57,519 nt of DNA. Origin: Folioceros fuciformis (taxonomy: Eukaryota; Anthocerotophyta; Anthocerotopsida; Anthocerotales). A model generated the notes under the pieces. The model made no database searches. It saw only the letters and a program-made list of their open reading frames with translations, and was not told where the DNA came from. Below, one piece after another: positions 56,110 to 57,519 of this stretch. The position numbers were made by a program, and so were the translations under genes. Location of the stretch: assembly GCA_049999805.1 (NCBI GenBank), contig JBNGIO010005227.1:1-57519 (forward strand), read 5' to 3'. Positions within the stretch are counted from its first letter, which is position 1. Each line of letters opens with the position of its first letter.

Positions 56110-57519
56110 TCACTTTTCATAGGATTCGTCCAAGGACGAAATATAACTACCAAAACTATCGTGTTCTGAAGCTGACGAGTCGTAAGAATTAAGGTCCGCA
56201 GAGTCTGTCAACGACGAATGAGCTGTAGCAGTGAATCCTGCAACAGCTCCGTTGGCATCCGGGACTCTGTCATTGCAAGCGGCAGCATCAGAGCCTGTGG
56301 GCGCCGCATTCCCAGCTGTAGCGCCAAGCTCCTCGTTTTCTAGATCCTCTTCCTCGTCTGTTTCGGAGTCGTTCTCGGCCCTTTCCCCGTGCCCTACAAC
56401 ATCCACATCCAGACAGTCAGCAGGCTAAAGTAGGCGGAGGTATGCACGAGGGCTTGAAAACATGGTAACCACAGTGCATGGTCCGTATGCCCAGGTCGGG
56501 ATGGATTTTGACCCGTACCCGTGGGTGACGCATTTCTGTTGCAATCTGGGAGCCTGTGATTGTGAGTTACAACAGCAGAGCCTGTGGGTGCAGGATTTTC
56601 AGTCGTAGCACCGAGGTTCCTGGTTCCGCGTTCCCCTTCCGCTTCATCGTCCGTTAGCCCTTCGATGTCGATGTCAGAGTCGGAAGAACTAAAGTAGTCC
56701 GCGAGCTGAGAGGTTTGAAAAGGAAAAGGTATTCTGGACATCGACGACGAGATGGGATTCACAGATTCCATGACGGTATCAGAGGCGATGGTGGCGGATT
56801 CCCGTGGGATTGAAGTCGCCCTAGAGAGTTTCGGCGACTGGACGCGATTTTGGTTCCTACTCGTGGGTCCTCCGACGGTGCCGTTGGAATCTGGGTCTCT
56901 ATGGTGATCATCCTTGTGAGTGGCATCTATATCAGAGCCTGTGGACCTCGGATTTTGAATCGTGCCAGCAAGATCTCTAGTCCCGCGACCCTTGACCTCT
57001 TCGGTATCTGCGTCTTCGAGATCGAGCGCTTCCATATGGATAATATCGGACTCAGTAAAGACCTGAGAGCCTGTTGGCGCCAGATTTTCAATCGCATCAC
57101 CGACTTCTCTGACTCCGGCTCCATCTTCCTCCTCGTCATCTGTACTACGGTCGATATCGATTATCCAGTCGGGAGGGCTAGAGTTGCAGGCTGTCGGACA
57201 ACAACCCGACCAGGCTGGTCGGGTTGTCAACCCGACCAGTCCCGACAACGAGATGGGATTTTGAGCCGTACTCGCGGGTCCTCCAACAGTTTGGTTGCAA
57301 TCTTGGATCCTGCCATTGCAAGTGACAAGTCCATGAGAACCTGTGGGCGCCGGATTAGCAATGGTACCATCGACTTCTGTGATTCCGCGTCCCTCTTCCC
57401 GTACATGTGCCTCTGCCTCTGCCTCTGCCTCTGCCTCTGCCTCTGCCTCTGCCTCTGCCTCTGCCTCTGCCTCTGCCTCTGCCTCTGCCTCTGCCTCTGC
57501 CTCTGCCTCTGCCTCTGCC
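56110..57519 (-). CDS. Acidic, modular repeat protein, truncated at the right edge
   Basis: The minus-strand frame is open from the window edge (57519) down to the 56394 stop. An intron seems to end at the ttag acceptor at about 56429; a final exon to 56110 then joins as PADCLDVDVVGHGERAENDS. The protein begins, as far as seen, with a poly(Glu-Ala) tract. It continues as five diverged acidic modules, each with a core like NPAPTGS preceded by Asp/Glu-rich blocks (STDDEEEDG, SSSDSDIDIEGLTDDEAEGE, SETDEEEDLENEELG). Module cores lie at about 56290, 56578, 56936, 57068 and 57340. It looks intrinsically disordered. I know no family; the start lies outside the window and the donor of the last intron is uncertain. 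Confidence 0.5.
57408..57519. repeat. Hexanucleotide repeat (GCCTCT)n at window edge
   Basis: About 18 perfect copies run to the end of the window. On the minus strand in the frame of the acidic repeat protein they encode (Glu-Ala)n. Since the period is six, length changes keep the frame. Confidence 0.93.

Overview
This window is plant nuclear DNA. The genes are split by many short spliceosomal introns (mostly about 60-200 bp, almost all GT-AG). The content is eukaryotic and plant-type: an ArfGAP of the AGD5 group, an LRR receptor-like pseudokinase, plastid-targeted proteins, Gnk2/DUF26 secreted proteins and a PPR-DYW editing factor. That PPR protein ends in Gly-Arg-Pro with a 'KKPA' segment at the start of its DYW domain, the form linked to U-to-C editing in hornworts, lycophytes and ferns. 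With the compact genes and short introns, a non-seed land plant is likely; a hornwort is my first guess, but this is inference. Four N runs (1387-1396, 2353-2362, 16199-16598, 27388-27487) show a scaffolded draft assembly.

Layout. 1-5319: no recognisable gene; a CTCTG pentanucleotide array and a duplication at a gap edge. 5320-8487 (-): AGD5-type ArfGAP, 11 exons. 8488-16198: gene-poor, with decayed tandem duplications. 16599-18772 (+): LRR receptor-like pseudokinase, 5' end lost in a gap. 19153-20675 (+): glyoxalase II. 20964-21040 (-): tRNA-like gene with a 12-nt anticodon loop. 21396-23610 (+): eIF3 subunit L. 23966-24758 (-): plastid membrane protein. 25006-26765 (+): ATG5. 27012-28231 (+): SAM methyltransferase with an internal gap. 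28400-30545 (-): WDR55. 30878-36151 (+): CTR9 of the Paf1 complex, 23 exons. 36705-37810 (+): plastid-targeted protein of unknown function. 38225-38410: 31-bp minisatellite. 38709-38756 (-): aldo-keto reductase exon fragment. 39185-40953 (+): aldo-keto reductase with micro-exons. 41414-42945 (-): membrane protein. 43283-45743 (-): CHID1-like GH18 protein. 46947-47935 (-): cytochrome c oxidase subunit 6A. 49743-50165 and 51422-51826 (+): two Gnk2-domain secreted proteins. 52363-55296 (-): PPR-DYW protein with an N-terminal PDF-like motif. 56110-57519 (-): acidic repeat protein running off the right edge.

The genes are mostly unrelated housekeeping loci and form no pathway. Two close divergent pairs probably share promoters: plastid protein/ATG5 (247 bp apart) and WDR55/CTR9 (332 bp apart). 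The two Gnk2 genes are a local tandem duplication. The strongest lead is the PPR protein at 52363-55296. It combines a GRP-ending, KP-like DYW domain, an N-terminal segment resembling the PDF motif of OSB organellar ssDNA-binding proteins, and very recently amplified PPR modules.

Exon coordinates were worked out by hand from splice signals, reading-frame phase and family alignment from memory. No database search was possible.
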